Positions 1-10,325 are shown, numbered from the stretch's first letter. The stretch is DNA of 64,000 nucleotides from Pseudomonas sp. sp1636 (GCF_030376615.1 NZ_JARRAB010000005.1:186001-250000); one strand, 5' to 3'. The notes: generated by a model not told the origin, from the sequence alone. A program made the numbers and translations.

Positions 1-2
1 GC

Positions 3-452
3 TCAGCGCATCGCGAGGATGGCCGCCCATTGCTCGGCACTGACCGGCATCACCGACAGGCGACTGCCTTTGTGCACCAGGGGCAGCTCCAGCAAGGCGC
101 CGTGCGCCTTCAGTGCGGCCAGCGGAATGACCCGGCTGAAGGCTTCGACAAACGCCACGTCGACCGCGCTCCAGGGGTTTTTCTCGTGGCTGGCCTTGGC
201 GTCGAAGTAAGGGCTGTGCGGATCCAGCGCCGTCGGGTCGGCATAGGCGGGGCTGCTGATGCAGGCGATGCCGGCGATGCCCGGCTCGGGGCAGCTGGAA
301 TGGTAAAAGAACAAGTGCTCGCCGCTCTGCATGCGGCGCAAGAAATTGCGCGCCTGATAATTGCGCACCCCATCCCAGCGGGCGTGGCCGAGGCGCTGCA
401 GGTCGTGGATCGACAGTTCGTCGGGTTCCGACTTCATCAGCCAGTAAGGCAT
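3..452 (-). CDS. EVE domain-containing protein
   Basis: 149-residue protein opening with MPYWLMKSEPDELS, the typical start of the EVE (PUA-like) fold found in thymocyte nuclear protein 1 homologues. EVE domains bind modified bases in RNA or DNA; the cellular substrate here is unknown. The start at 452 is preferred to an in-frame ATG at 467 because GGGAG lies about 8 bases upstream. The whole protein is EVE fold (RWDGVRNYQARNFLR and FYHSSCPEPGIAGI are family-typical stretches), with no extra domain. The gene is complete: its stop lies at the window edge. Confidence 0.9.
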   Translation of the reverse strand: MPYWLMKSEPDELSIHDLQRLGHARWDGVRNYQARNFLRRMQSGEHLFFYHSSCPEPGIAGIACISSPAYADPTALDPHSPYFDAKASHEKNPWSAVDVAFVEAFSRVIPLAALKAHGALLELPLVHKGSRLSVMPVSAEQWAAILAMR

Positions 453-650
453 GAACTTTGCTCCCAAAAGGCGGTTCTTGCTGCGGGCCGATGGCCGTAC
501 GCGCAGCTGGCGACCGTTTGGCGCCAGAAATTGCTTGGTTGCGACGACTGGCAGACAATGCCGGCCTTTGCATCAGACGGTTTGTACGGCCGATAAAAAT
601 AAAACCGCCGGATCACCGTGCGCAGCATGCCTCGAAGGGGGAGGCATCCT

Positions 651-782
651 ATGAAACGTAAGCCAGATCTATTGTGGGTATTAGTCGTTCTGTTCAGCCT
701 GGGCGTGGTTACCACGGGTTACACCCAGAGCCTATGGGAACGCCAGGGTGATAGGCCGGTTAACGTCTCCGCGCAACCCTGA
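651..782 (+). CDS. Small single-pass membrane protein, unknown function
   Basis: 43-residue ORF (MKRKPDLLWVLVVLFSLG...) preceded by a strong ribosome binding site (GGGGGAGG, about 8 bases upstream of ATG). Residues 7-22 form one hydrophobic helix after a basic N-terminus, and the C-terminal half is polar, so it is probably an inner-membrane protein with the tail outside. It stands alone, divergent from the EVE gene and convergent with the cyclo-ligase gene. Function is not recognised. The strong RBS and amphipathic layout support a real gene; conservation was not checked. Confidence 0.6.
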   Translation: MKRKPDLLWVLVVLFSLGVVTTGYTQSLWERQGDRPVNVSAQP

Positions 783-836
783 GCCGCCCGCCGAGTTCGC
801 CATGCGCCGCAGGGATCGCGGTGCCGCCAGCACCTT

Positions 837-1433
837 TCAGTACCACGCCCTGTCCGTCACCGTCGCCTTGAGCGGCACATCCCAGCTGGCCAATACCAGC
901 CGATCTACCTGCTGGCATTCATGCGCCAGGCCCAATAAAGTCGGGCTGTGCCATTTTTTGCGCACCCCTCGATACGCCAGGCTGCGGTCGTAGAAGCCGC
1001 CGCCCATGCCGATGCGCCCGCCGTGGCGGTCGAAGCCGACCAGCGGCAGCAACACCAGATCCAGTGCCCATACCTTGCGCTGCTGTGCGCGATTGTGGCG
1101 CGGTTCGGGGATGCGGAAGCGATTGGGTTTCATGGCCTCGTGCGGGCGCACGCGCTGAAACACCATCTTGCTGCGCGGCCAGGAGTTGAGTACCGGCAGG
1201 TAGGTGGCTTTGCCGCGGCGTTGCGCGGCGCGTAACAGCGGCCGCGGGTCGATTTCGCCATCGTTGGGCAGGTACAGGGCGATGTGCTTGGCACGCCGAA
1301 ACAACGGATGTTGCGCCAGTTGTCGATACAGTTGCTGGGCGGCGCGGCGTTGCGCTTGAGTGTCGAGGGCGCAGCGCTGTTGCCGTAGCAGGCGGCGTAA
1401 TTGCGGGCGGGTCAGGTCGGCTGAATCGAGCAT
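837..1433 (-). CDS. 5-formyltetrahydrofolate cyclo-ligase
   Basis: YgfA/MTHFS family enzyme: ATP-dependent conversion of 5-formyl-THF to 5,10-methenyl-THF in cytoplasmic one-carbon metabolism. Family marks are the basic N-terminus (RPQLRRLLRQQR), the substrate region YLPNDGEIDPRPLL, and the C-terminal signature GRIGMGGGFYDRSL. About 198 residues from ATG at 1433; a GTG five codons upstream (1448) is an alternative, and neither start has a clear RBS. It lies downstream of zapA and the 6S RNA gene, the usual ssrS-ygfA arrangement of gammaproteobacteria. Confidence 0.9.
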   Translation of the reverse strand: MLDSADLTRPQLRRLLRQQRCALDTQAQRRAAQQLYRQLAQHPLFRRAKHIALYLPNDGEIDPRPLLRAAQRRGKATYLPVLNSWPRSKMVFQRVRPHEAMKPNRFRIPEPRHNRAQQRKVWALDLVLLPLVGFDRHGGRIGMGGGFYDRSLAYRGVRKKWHSPTLLGLAHECQQVDRLVLASWDVPLKATVTDRAWY

Positions 1434-1480
1434 GATCAGGCGTGGCACCCGTTGCCGGCAGCGGGCAGCAGGTATGAAAA

Positions 1481-1661
1481 TAAGACTCCCCGACGTGTCG
1501 CTGTCGGCTTAGCCCTTGAACCCGAAAGTTCAAGGTGGAGGTTGCAGGAGGCGTTAAGGCTTTCCGTCAGGCGGACATGCACACCGGCCCCAACATGCAA
1601 CCCCCGGGTTTGTGCGTATCGGCTCAGGGACATCACCAACTGGCGCACACTCCAGGGAGCG
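1481..1661 (-). ncRNA. ssrS: 6S RNA
   Basis: Read on the minus strand, this interval carries the conserved 6S blocks: CCCTGAGCCGATA near the 5' side, AAGCCTTAA after the central bubble, then CACCTTGAAC / GGGTTCAAGGG (a hairpin), and a 3' end (CGTCGGGGAGTC) that can pair with the 5' CTCCCTGG region. 6S RNA mimics an open promoter and sequesters sigma70-RNA polymerase in stationary phase. It sits between zapA and the cyclo-ligase gene, the conserved location. Ends are estimated from the -10 box and the closing stem, to within several bases. Confidence 0.9.
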
Positions 1662-1680
1662 GTGGCCAGTATACCCGAAT
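1662..1680 (-). promoter_or_regulatory. Probable 6S RNA promoter (-10 box)
   Basis: On the minus strand a TATACT hexamer (1673-1668) sits about 7 bases upstream of the inferred 6S RNA 5' end. It lies just downstream of the zapA stop, so ssrS may also be transcribed by read-through from zapA. No convincing -35 hexamer was identified. Confidence 0.5.
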
Positions 1681-1694
1681 CCGCGGCGTCGTAA

Positions 1695-2015
1695 TCAGCG
1701 AGCTTGGCCATCGCCACCATCATCGTTGGCCAGGGCATGGTCGACGCGCTCGAGCAGGTTGCGCACATGGTCGCGGGTCGAGGTCGCTTGCTGATCAAGG
1801 TTTTGCTGTTTGTGCAGCAGGTCGTGGGTGATGTTCAGCGCGGCCATCACCGCGATGCGGTCGGCACCGATGACTTTGCCGCTGCTGCGGATCTCGCGCA
1901 TCTTGCCGTCCAGGTAGCGCGCGGCGCTTTCCAGGTTGGCGCGTTCGTCCGCCGGGCAGGCGATGCAATATTCTTTGTCCAGAATATGGACGGTAACGGT
2001 ATTCGACGGGGTCAT
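1695..2015 (-). CDS. zapA: Cell division protein ZapA
   Basis: 106-residue ZapA family protein, which bundles and stabilises FtsZ filaments at the division ring. The N-terminal domain (VTVHILDKEYCIACPADERANLESAA) and the C-terminal coiled coil (ALNITHDLLHKQQN... to NLLERVDHAL) are both intact. Its ATG overlaps the stop of the upstream ZapB-like gene by four bases (ATGA, 2012-2015), implying translational coupling. The 6S RNA gene follows immediately. Confidence 0.93.
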   Translation of the reverse strand: MTPSNTVTVHILDKEYCIACPADERANLESAARYLDGKMREIRSSGKVIGADRIAVMAALNITHDLLHKQQNLDQQATSTRDHVRNLLERVDHALANDDGGDGQAR

Positions 2016-2221
2016 GAGTCCTGCTCCAGGGCTTTGAGGCGCGAAATCATGGATTCGACCTTGTGCCGGGCCATTTCGTTCTTTTCGATTAGATGGGCGC
2101 GCTCCTCGCGCCAGGCCTGTTCGTTTGCCAGGAGAGTCCGGTTCTGGGTCTTGAGCTGCTCGACCCGCTGGATCAGTTGCTCCAGCTTGGTCGTGAGGGC
2201 GTGCAGGTCGACGTCTTCCAT
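2012..2221 (-). CDS. TIGR02449-type ZapB-like coiled-coil protein
   Basis: 69-residue, almost entirely coiled coil (LTTKLEQLIQRVEQLKTQNRTLLANEQAWREERAHLIEKN in shorter heptad blocks). It is first in an operon with zapA, and the stop/start overlap suggests coordinated synthesis. In pseudomonads this small protein always seems to precede zapA; by analogy with ZapB it may work with ZapA at the Z-ring, but that is inference from context and shape. Confidence 0.85.
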   Translation of the reverse strand: MEDVDLHALTTKLEQLIQRVEQLKTQNRTLLANEQAWREERAHLIEKNEMARHKVESMISRLKALEQDS

Positions 2222-2375
2222 GGGGTCTCGCTAAGGCAAGGATTGACCGACTATATAGGCTTGCCCCTGGCTGGGGTCAAACCTTGCGCCGGCCTGGATG
2301 GTCTTGGCGCGCCTGCCGGTGCTAGGATACTAGGCCTTCATTCTAGTGATTGCGCCGCTTGGCGCCTAGTGATCT

Positions 2376-2930
2376 ATGCCGACTTCAAGTTCTCCGTATA
2401 CCGCTTTCGCCGCGCTGCTCGCCAGCAGCGGCCACCCCGTCTCCCCTGCCGAACTGCATGGCCTGCTGTTGGGCCGCAGCTGCGCGGGTGCCGGTTTCGC
2501 TATCGATGCCTGGCTGGTGGATGCCGCCGAGCTGCTCGGCGCTGCCCCGCAAGACAACGTACGCCAGGCGTTGATTGGTTTGCAGGAGATGGTCAAGGGC
2601 GAGTTGTGCGGTGACGAAGTCACTGTGGTGCTGCTGTTGCCGTCCGATGACGCGCCGCTGGGCGAACGCGCTGCAGCCATTGGCCAGTGGTGCCAGGGCT
2701 TTCTCGGCGGCTTCGGCTTGACCGCGGGTGACAGCGCCCTGAGCGCCGAGGCCATGGAGGTGTTGCAGGATCTCTCGGCCATCGCCCAGGTGCAGAACGC
2801 CCTGGAAGAGTCGGAAGATGGCGAGAACGATTACATGGAAGTGATGGAATACCTGCGGGTGGCCCCGCTGCTGCTGTTCAGTGAGTGCGCCAAGCCTGTC
2901 GCCGCGACCGCCAAGCCGTCGCTGCACTGA
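2376..2930 (+). CDS. UPF0149/YecA family protein
   Basis: 184-residue YgfB/YecA-like protein without the SEC-C zinc motif. Family marks: [11 protein letters not shown] near residues 28-38, [10 protein letters not shown] near 108-117, and an acidic C-terminal block with [11 protein letters not shown]. Function is unclear in the family. It is divergent from the zapA operon (155-base gap) and 34 bases upstream of pepP, probably co-transcribed with the pepP-ubi genes as in other pseudomonads. Confidence 0.88.
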   Translation: MPTSSSPYTAFAALLASSGHPVSPAELHGLLLGRSCAGAGFAIDAWLVDAAELLGAAPQDNVRQALIGLQEMVKGELCGDEVTVVLLLPSDDAPLGERAAAIGQWCQGFLGGFGLTAGDSALSAEAMEVLQDLSAIAQVQNALEESEDGENDYMEVMEYLRVAPLLLFSECAKPVAATAKPSLH

Positions 2931-2964
2931 TTTATTTCGCGTTAGAAGTGGACCCAGCTTGCCC

Positions 2965-4299
<1,335 letters not shown>

Positions 4300-4303
4300 A
4301 CCC

Positions 4304-5491
4304 ATGCAGCGAGTCGATCTGGCAATCATCGGCGGCGGGCTGGTCGGCGCCAGCCTGGCCCTGGCCCTGCAGGGCGAGGCCAAGGCGCGCGGCTGGCGCA
4401 TCAGCCTGATCGAACCTTTCGCCCCGGGCGAAGGTTATCAGCCGAGCTACGATGCGCGCTCTACCGCGCTGTCCTACGGCACGCGGCTGATCTACCAGCG
4501 CTTTGGCCTGTGGCAGGCCATCGCTGAGCGCGCCGAGCCGATACTGCAGATCCACGTCTCCGATCGCGGTCGCTTTGCCGCGGCGCGCTTGAGCGCCGCG
4601 CAGGAGGGCGTGCCGGCGCTGGGTTATGTGGTGGAAAACGCCTGGTTGGGCCAGTGTCTGTGGCAGGCTCTGGATCGGCAGGTGGTCAGTTGGCGCAGCC
4701 CGGCGCAGGTGACTCGCCTGGATGCGCTGGAGCACGGCTATCGCTTGACCCTGGATGACGAGTCCAGTCTGGAGTGTGACCTGGCCGTTCTCGCTGATGG
4801 TGGCCGTTCCGGTTTGCGCGAGCAGTTGGGCATCGGCGTCAGCCATAGGCCCTACGGCCAGAGTGCGCTGATCGCCAATCTCAGCCCGCAGGACGATCAC
4901 CACGGCTTGGCCTTCGAACGCTTCACCGCAGACGGGCCGATGGCCCTGCTGCCGCTGGCGGACAAACGCTGTGCGTTGGTCTGGACTCGCTCGACGGCAG
5001 ACGCCGAGCGTTTGCTGCGGCTGGATGAAGCGAGCTTTCTCGGCGAGTTGCAGCAGGCCTTCGGTTATCGCCTCGGTGCCTTGCGCCAGGTCGGGGCGCG
5101 GCACCTGTACCCGCTGGCGCTGACTGCGGCCGAAGAGCAGGTGCGTTCCCATCTGGTGGTGCTCGGCAACGCCGCGCACAGCCTGCACCCGATTGCCGGG
5201 CAGGGCTACAACCTGTCCCTGCGCGATACCCTGGCATTGGCCGAGACGCTGCTGGCCAGCAGTGCGCCGCTGGGCGATCTGGCGACCTTGCAGGGCTATC
5301 TGCAGCGGCAGCGGCTCGACCAGCAATTGACCGTGGGCTTTTCCGATCGGGTCACCCGCCTGTTCAGCAGTGGCGAGCCGCTGCTCGCCGCCGGGCGCGG
5401 TCTGGGCCTGCTCGGTCTGGATCTGCTGCCGCCGGCCAAACGCTGGTTCGCTCGCCAGGCCATGGGCCTGGGCACCCGTGTGGAGCGCTAG
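4304..5491 (+). CDS. ubiH: FAD-dependent ubiquinone hydroxylase UbiH
   Basis: 395-residue class A flavoprotein monooxygenase of ubiquinone biosynthesis (2-octaprenyl-6-methoxyphenol hydroxylase). Visible marks are the FAD Rossmann motif IGGGLVGAS (residues 9-17), the ubiquinone-hydroxylase stretch YDARSTALSYG near 49-59, and the second FAD motif GNAAHSLHPIAGQG near 288-301. It starts four bases after pepP and ends three bases before the DUF4442 gene, so it is an internal operon gene. UbiH is preferred over UbiF by operon position. Confidence 0.92.
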   Translation: MQRVDLAIIGGGLVGASLALALQGEAKARGWRISLIEPFAPGEGYQPSYDARSTALSYGTRLIYQRFGLWQAIAERAEPILQIHVSDRGRFAAARLSAAQEGVPALGYVVENAWLGQCLWQALDRQVVSWRSPAQVTRLDALEHGYRLTLDDESSLECDLAVLADGGRSGLREQLGIGVSHRPYGQSALIANLSPQDDHHGLAFERFTADGPMALLPLADKRCALVWTRSTADAERLLRLDEASFLGELQQAFGYRLGALRQVGARHLYPLALTAAEEQVRSHLVVLGNAAHSLHPIAGQGYNLSLRDTLALAETLLASSAPLGDLATLQGYLQRQRLDQQLTVGFSDRVTRLFSSGEPLLAAGRGLGLLGLDLLPPAKRWFARQAMGLGTRVER

Positions 5492-5494
5492 CGG

Positions 5495-5977
5495 ATGACG
5501 GCTCGCCGGTTAGCCCGCAAGGCGCGCATGCTGCGCTGGGCGATGAATCTCTATCCGCCCTACCTGGGCGCCGGGGTGTGGGTGCGGCATATCGGCGCGG
5601 ACTTCCGTCAGGTGCAGGTCAAGATGGGCCTGGGCTGGTACAACCGTAATTATGTGGGCACCCAATTCGGTGGCAGTCTGTATTCGATGACCGATCCGTT
5701 CTTCATGCTGATGCTGATGGAGAACCTCGGGCGCGACTACATCGTCTGGGACAAGGCCGCCCGCATCGACTTCATCGCTCCGGGCCAGGGCCCGGTGTTT
5801 GCCGACTTCAGCATCGACGAAGGCTTGCTGGAGGAGATCCGTGTCCGCACGGCCGACGGCGACAAGTATTTACCCGAGCTGCAGGTGGAGGTGCGGGACG
5901 GCGCCGGAACCCTGGTGGCGCGGGTGCACAAGACCTTGTACGTGCGGCTCAAGCCCCGTGCCCGACAGGCAGCTTAA
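5495..5977 (+). CDS. DUF4442 hotdog-fold protein
   Basis: 160-residue protein with DUF4442/thioesterase-like hotdog features: MNLYPPYLGAGVWV at the start, NYVGTQFGGSLYSMTDPFFMLMLM as the central helix, and DKAARIDFIAPGQG before the second sheet. The hotdog fold suggests acyl- or aryl-CoA binding, but no catalytic role is established. It is embedded between ubiH (3-base gap) and ubiI (9-base gap), a conserved place in pseudomonads, which hints at a link with quinone synthesis. Confidence 0.8.
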   Translation: MTARRLARKARMLRWAMNLYPPYLGAGVWVRHIGADFRQVQVKMGLGWYNRNYVGTQFGGSLYSMTDPFFMLMLMENLGRDYIVWDKAARIDFIAPGQGPVFADFSIDEGLLEEIRVRTADGDKYLPELQVEVRDGAGTLVARVHKTLYVRLKPRARQAA

Positions 5978-5986
5978 GGAATCAAC

Positions 5987-7204
5987 ATGCGTGCGGATCT
6001 GATCATCGTCGGTGCCGGTATGGTCGGCAGCGCCTTGGCGTTGGCCCTGCAAGAGCAGGGCTTGGACATCCTCCTGATCGACGGCGGGCCGCTCAGCGTC
6101 AAGCCGTTCGACCCTGCCGCGCCCTTCGAGCCGCGGGTCAGTGCGCTGTCGATCGCCAGCCAGCGGGTGCTCGAACGGCTCGGCGTGTGGCCGGGCGTCA
6201 CCGCCCGGCGCAGCAGTCCCTATGCCGAGATGCAGGTGTGGGACGGCGCCGGTACCGGACAGATTCATTTCAGTGCGGCCAGCGTGCATGCCGAGACGCT
6301 CGGCCATATCGTCGAGAACCGCGTGCTGCAGGACGCCTTGCTCGAGCGCCTGCACGAGGGCAACGTCGGCCTGCTGAACAATGCCCGCCTGGAGCAGTTG
6401 CGCCGTTCTGGCGACGACTGGCTGCTGACCCTGAGCGATGGCCGCCAGTTACGCGCGCCCTTGTTGATCGCCGCCGATGGCGCCAACTCGGCGGTGCGCC
6501 GTCTGGCCGGTTGCGCCACCCGCGAGTGGGATTACCTGCACCACGCCATCGTCACCAGCGTGCGCTGCGCCGAGGCGCACCAGGCCACGGCCTGGCAGCG
6601 CTTCACCGACGACGGCCCGCTGGCCTTTCTGCCCTTGGCTGCCGCGCCGGACGAGCACTGGTGTTCGATCGTCTGGTCGGCCACCCCGAGCGAAGCCGAG
6701 CGCCTGATGGCGCTGGACGACGGCGGGTTCTGTGGCGCGCTGGGCAAGGCCTTCGAGCATCGCCTGGGCGCGGTGCTGCACGCCGATCCGCGGCTGTGCA
6801 TCCCGTTGCGCCAGCGCCATGCCAAGCGCTACGTCGAAGATGGGCTGGCGCTGATCGGCGATGCCGCGCACAGCATCCATCCGCTGGCCGGGCAAGGCGT
6901 CAACCTGGGTTTTCTCGATGTCGCAGTGCTGGCCGAGGTGCTGCTGCATGCCCTGGCGCGTGGCGAGTGCCTGGCCGATAAGCGCGTGCTGAGTCGCTAC
7001 GAGCGTCGGCGCATGCCGCATAACCTGGCGATGATGGCGGCGATGGAGGGCTTCGAGCGCTTGTTCCAGGCCGACCCATTGCCGCTGCGCTGGCTGCGCA
7101 ACGCCGGGCTCAACTGGGTCGACGAGCTGCCCGAGGCCAAGGCGCTGTTCGTCCGCCAGGCGCTGGGCCTCAGCGGCGATTTGCCGGAGCTGGCGCGTGC
7201 CTGA
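5987..7204 (+). CDS. ubiI: FAD-dependent ubiquinone hydroxylase UbiI (VisC type)
   Basis: 405-residue paralogue of UbiH. It carries VGAGMVGSALALAL (FAD dinucleotide fold, residues 7-20), FEPRVSALSIASQRVL near 46-61, and GDAAHSIHPLAGQGVNLGFLD near 291-311. UbiI performs the C5 hydroxylation of the octaprenylphenol ring. An RBS (AAGGAATC) precedes the ATG. Last gene of the pepP-ubiH-DUF4442-ubiI operon; assignment as UbiI rather than UbiF rests on its place after UbiH. Confidence 0.88.
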   Translation: MRADLIIVGAGMVGSALALALQEQGLDILLIDGGPLSVKPFDPAAPFEPRVSALSIASQRVLERLGVWPGVTARRSSPYAEMQVWDGAGTGQIHFSAASVHAETLGHIVENRVLQDALLERLHEGNVGLLNNARLEQLRRSGDDWLLTLSDGRQLRAPLLIAADGANSAVRRLAGCATREWDYLHHAIVTSVRCAEAHQATAWQRFTDDGPLAFLPLAAAPDEHWCSIVWSATPSEAERLMALDDGGFCGALGKAFEHRLGAVLHADPRLCIPLRQRHAKRYVEDGLALIGDAAHSIHPLAGQGVNLGFLDVAVLAEVLLHALARGECLADKRVLSRYERRRMPHNLAMMAAMEGFERLFQADPLPLRWLRNAGLNWVDELPEAKALFVRQALGLSGDLPELARA

Positions 7205-7310
7205 ATCCGCCGTTGTCGTCCGTCGATGCGGCTGGACGGATTAAAAAACTGCCGAAGATTGACCTGGGTCATGGTGGCTCATCGTGCTGAAGTGAAGAAT
7301 GGTTGAGAAA

Positions 7311-7329
7311 CTAAATGACATTCACTACT
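7311..7329 (+). promoter_or_regulatory. Possible Fur box upstream of the iron-binding protein gene
   Basis: The 19 bases ctaAATGACATTCACTACT match 11 of 19 positions of the Fur consensus (GATAATGATAATCATTATC), including AATGA.A.TCA in the core. It lies 42 bases upstream of the ferric-iron binding protein ATG, in an AT-richer stretch suited to a promoter. Iron repression is plausible for this function, but the match is imperfect. Confidence 0.4.
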
Positions 7330-7370
7330 ATTTGATCTTTCGACTCACCTTCGCTCAAGAGGCAGTATCC

Positions 7371-8372
7371 ATGCAGGTTAGCAAGCGTCTGTTCGCCGCT
7401 CTCACCCTCACCGCGCTGGCCGGTGCCGTGCAGGCCGCCGATGAAGTGGTGGTTTACTCCGCTCGTATCGACGAGCTGATCAAGCCGGTCTTCGATGCCT
7501 ACACCGCCAAGACCGGTGTCGCGGTGAAGTTCATCACCGACAAGGAAGCGCCGCTGCTGGCCCGCCTGCAAGCCGAAGGCGAGAACACCCCGGCCGACAT
7601 GCTAATCACCGTGGACGCCGGCAACCTCTGGCAGGCCGAGCAGGAAGGCGTGCTCAAGCCGCTGCAGTCCGCGGTCATCGACGCCAACATTCCGGCCCAG
7701 TATCGCTCCAGCACCGGCGCCTGGACCGGCCTGTCGCTGCGCGCGCGGACCGTGGTCTACTCCACCGAGCGGGTCAAGCCGCAGGAGCTGTCGACCTACG
7801 AAGCCCTGGCCGACAAGAACTGGGAAGGCCGCCTGTGCCTGCGTACCAGCAAGAAAGTCTATAACCAGTCATTGACCGCCACCCTGATCGAGACCCATGG
7901 CGCGGCCAAGACCGAAGCGCTGGTCAAGGGCTGGGTGAATAACCTGGCCACCGACGTGTTCCCCGACGACACCGCCCTGATCCAGGCCATCGATGCCGGC
8001 CAGTGCGATGTCGGCATGGTCAATACCTACTACTTCGGCCGCCTGCACAAACAGCAGCCGGATTTGAAAGCCAAGCTGTTCTGGCCCAACCAGGCCGACC
8101 GCGGCGTCCACGTCAACCTCTCCGGTGCCGGCGTGACCAAGCATGCGCCGCATGCCGAGCAGGCGCAGAAGCTGCTGGAGTGGATGACCACCGAGGAAGC
8201 CCAGGGTCTGTTCGCCAGCTTGAACCAGGAGTTCCCGGCCAACCCGCAGATCGCGCCATCGGAAGAAGTGGCCGCCTGGGGCAGCTTCAAGGCCGACAGC
8301 ATTCCATTGGAAGTGGCCGGCAAGCGTCAGGCCGAAGCGACCATGCTGATGGATCGCGCCGGCTGGAACTGA
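7371..8372 (+). CDS. Fe(3+) ABC transporter periplasmic binding protein (FbpA/HitA type)
   Basis: 333 residues. A Sec signal peptide (basic KR, hydrophobic [13 protein letters not shown], cleavage near AVQA-ADE) is followed by a transferrin-like binding protein. [21 protein letters not shown] opens the mature protein, and adjacent tyrosines in NTYYFGRL (near 218) are the conserved ferric ligands. The ATG at 7371 is chosen for the signal peptide and upstream AAGAGG; an extended in-frame start at 7299 is rejected. It delivers iron to the permease encoded next; no ATPase gene is nearby. Confidence 0.9.
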   Translation: MQVSKRLFAALTLTALAGAVQAADEVVVYSARIDELIKPVFDAYTAKTGVAVKFITDKEAPLLARLQAEGENTPADMLITVDAGNLWQAEQEGVLKPLQSAVIDANIPAQYRSSTGAWTGLSLRARTVVYSTERVKPQELSTYEALADKNWEGRLCLRTSKKVYNQSLTATLIETHGAAKTEALVKGWVNNLATDVFPDDTALIQAIDAGQCDVGMVNTYYFGRLHKQQPDLKAKLFWPNQADRGVHVNLSGAGVTKHAPHAEQAQKLLEWMTTEEAQGLFASLNQEFPANPQIAPSEEVAAWGSFKADSIPLEVAGKRQAEATMLMDRAGWN

Positions 8373-8443
8373 TCCAGGTCATTGCCTGAGCGCTAACCGC
8401 AGATTCGATTCGGTTTCTTGCTTTAGGCTGCAGTTATACTCGA

Positions 8444-8470
8444 CGCCCCGGCCTAGTCCGGGGCGTTGTG
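8444..8470 (+). terminator. Hairpin between binding protein and permease genes
   Basis: CGCCCCGG (8444-8451) and CCGGGGCG (8458-8465) form a perfect 8-bp GC stem with a CCTAGT loop, followed by TTGTGTTT. The short, interrupted T-run suggests partial termination, which would give more binding protein than permease. Confidence 0.5.
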
Positions 8471-8506
8471 TTTATGCCGTCGAGAAAATAGTTCCGAGGA
8501 TTGTGC

Positions 8507-10123
8507 GTGGCCCATCCTGCCCAGCGTCGCTGGTATCCCATCGCCTTTGTCATTGCCCTGCTGGTATTGCTGCCGCTGAGTGTGCTGCTGTTCAGTTGGC
8601 ATGAGGTGGATCGGCAGATCTGGGCGCACCTGTGGCAAACCCAGTTGCCGCGTCTGCTCGGCAACACCCTGATACTGGTACTCGGGGTCGGGGGCGGGGT
8701 TACCGTGCTCGGCGTCAGCCTGGCCTGGCTGACCAGCCTCTGCGAGTTCCCTGGCCGGCGCTGGCTGGATTGGGCGCTGATGCTGCCCTTCGCCATCCCG
8801 GCTTATGTCCTGGCTTTTGTCTTCGTCGGTCTGCTGGATTTCGCCGGGCCGGTGCAAACCTTGTTGCGCGACTGGTTTGGCGCCGGCTTGCGCCTGCCGC
8901 GGGTGCGTTCCACCGGCGGGGTGATCATCGTCCTGGTGCTGGTGTTCTACCCCTATGTCTACCTGCTGGCGCGCAATGCCTTTCTGGCCCAGGGCAAGGG
9001 GTTGATGGAGGCCGCGCGGGTGCTCGGGCAGAGCCCCTGGCAGGCGTTCTGGCGGGTGGCCCTGCCGATGGCGCGACCGGCCATCGGCGCCGGCCTGGCG
9101 TTGGCGATCATGGAGACCCTGGCCGATTTCGGCGCGGTCTCGGTGTTCAATTTCGACACCTTCACCACGGCCATCTACAAGACCTGGTACAGCTTCTACA
9201 GCCTGACCAGTGCCACCCAGCTGGCCAGCCTGCTGTTGCTCGCGGTGATGCTGGTGCTCTATGGCGAACGACGTGCCCGCGGGGCCGTGCGCCCGGCCAA
9301 CGAGCGGCCCCGGGTCAAGGCGCTGTATCACCTCAAGGGCGGCCGGGCGCTGGCTGCCAGTCTCTGGTGCGGCCTGGTGTTCGCCTGTGGTTTCGTGATT
9401 CCCGTGCTGCAGTTGCTGGTGTGGTTCTGGCAGCGCGGCCGTTTCGATCTGGACGAGCGCTACACCGCCTTGATTCTGCATACCCTCTACCTCGGCGGCA
9501 TGGCGGCGCTGATCACGGTCAGTGTGGCCTTGCTGCTGGCCTTCGCCCGCCGTTTGGCGCCGACCCGGTTGATGCGCTCGACCGTCGGCCTGGCCAATCT
9601 CGGCTATGCGTTGCCGGGTTCGATGCTGGCGGTGGCAATCATGCTGGCCTTCAGCGTGCTCGATCGCGAACTGGTGATGCCGCTGTCCAGTTGGCTCGGC
9701 GGTGCCGGCAAGCCGATCTTGCTCGGCAGCCTGTCGGCCTTGTTGCTGGCGTATCTGATTCGCTTCATGGCGGTGGCCTATGGGCCGTTGGAGAACAGCC
9801 TGGCGCGGATCCGGCCGTCGTTGCCGGAGGCCTCGCGCAGTCTGGGGGTCGGCGGCATCGGCCTGTTTTTCCGGGTCTACCTGCCGCTGCTGGTGCCGGG
9901 GGCGATGTCGGCGGCGCTGCTGGTGTTCGTCGATGTGCTCAAGGAAATGCCGGCGACCCTGCTGATGCGCCCCTTCGGCTGGGGCACCCTGTCGGTGCGG
10001 GTGTTCGAGCTGACCAGCGAGGGCGAATGGGCGCGCGCCGCGCTGCCGGCCCTGACCCTGGTGCTGGTCGGTCTGTTGCCGGTGATCCTGCTGATCCGGC
10101 GTTCGGCGCGCAGGATCGGCTAG
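8507..10123 (+). CDS. Iron ABC transporter permease (FbpB/HitB type)
   Basis: About 538 residues with two fused binding-protein-dependent permease halves, each with six or so hydrophobic helices. [29 protein letters not shown] near 167-195 and [26 protein letters not shown] in the second half are the two EAA cytoplasmic loops that contact the ATPase. The GTG start at 8507 is preferred over TTG at 8501 because CGAGGA sits 6 bases upstream of it. It pairs with the upstream ferric-binding protein. The partner ATPase (fbpC/hitC) is not in the window and must come from elsewhere. Confidence 0.9.
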   Translation: MAHPAQRRWYPIAFVIALLVLLPLSVLLFSWHEVDRQIWAHLWQTQLPRLLGNTLILVLGVGGGVTVLGVSLAWLTSLCEFPGRRWLDWALMLPFAIPAYVLAFVFVGLLDFAGPVQTLLRDWFGAGLRLPRVRSTGGVIIVLVLVFYPYVYLLARNAFLAQGKGLMEAARVLGQSPWQAFWRVALPMARPAIGAGLALAIMETLADFGAVSVFNFDTFTTAIYKTWYSFYSLTSATQLASLLLLAVMLVLYGERRARGAVRPANERPRVKALYHLKGGRALAASLWCGLVFACGFVIPVLQLLVWFWQRGRFDLDERYTALILHTLYLGGMAALITVSVALLLAFARRLAPTRLMRSTVGLANLGYALPGSMLAVAIMLAFSVLDRELVMPLSSWLGGAGKPILLGSLSALLLAYLIRFMAVAYGPLENSLARIRPSLPEASRSLGVGGIGLFFRVYLPLLVPGAMSAALLVFVDVLKEMPATLLMRPFGWGTLSVRVFELTSEGEWARAALPALTLVLVGLLPVILLIRRSARRIG

Positions 10124-10190
10124 GGCGAACCCAGGCGCGTACGGCGAGCCGTCCGTCGTTCGGCCGCGGCGAGTACGCCCTACGGCCAAG

Positions 10191-10219
10191 ATGACCCGCC
10201 GCGGTGTTGCGGCTACAAT
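10191..10219 (+). promoter_or_regulatory. Possible promoter of gcvT-gcvH
   Basis: ATGACC (10191-10196, 4 of 6 to the -35 consensus), a 17-base spacer and TACAAT (10214-10219, 5 of 6 to the -10 consensus) lie about 105 bases upstream of the gcvT ATG. I see no glycine-riboswitch core in the leader that follows. Confidence 0.35.
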
Positions 10220-10325
10220 GCGCGCCATTCGCTGCGGTCGGTCATTTCGCCAGCCCGTGCCAGTGCCCTGTTTCAGCGGCTTCGGCACTTGCCCGCAGCT
10301 TCGCCAAGCCCGGAAGGAGACACCC

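Noticed and set aside
7205..7250. Terminator after ubiI
   Set aside because: TCCGTC/GACGGA stem is only 6 bp with a 10-base loop, and A's rather than T's follow.
8417..8440. Separate promoter for the iron permease gene
   Set aside because: A TATACT is present but the TTGCTT upstream is only 11 bases away, too close for a -35/-10 pair.
10220..10325. Glycine riboswitch in the gcvT leader
   Set aside because: The leader is short and I could not find the conserved glycine aptamer core or tandem layout.
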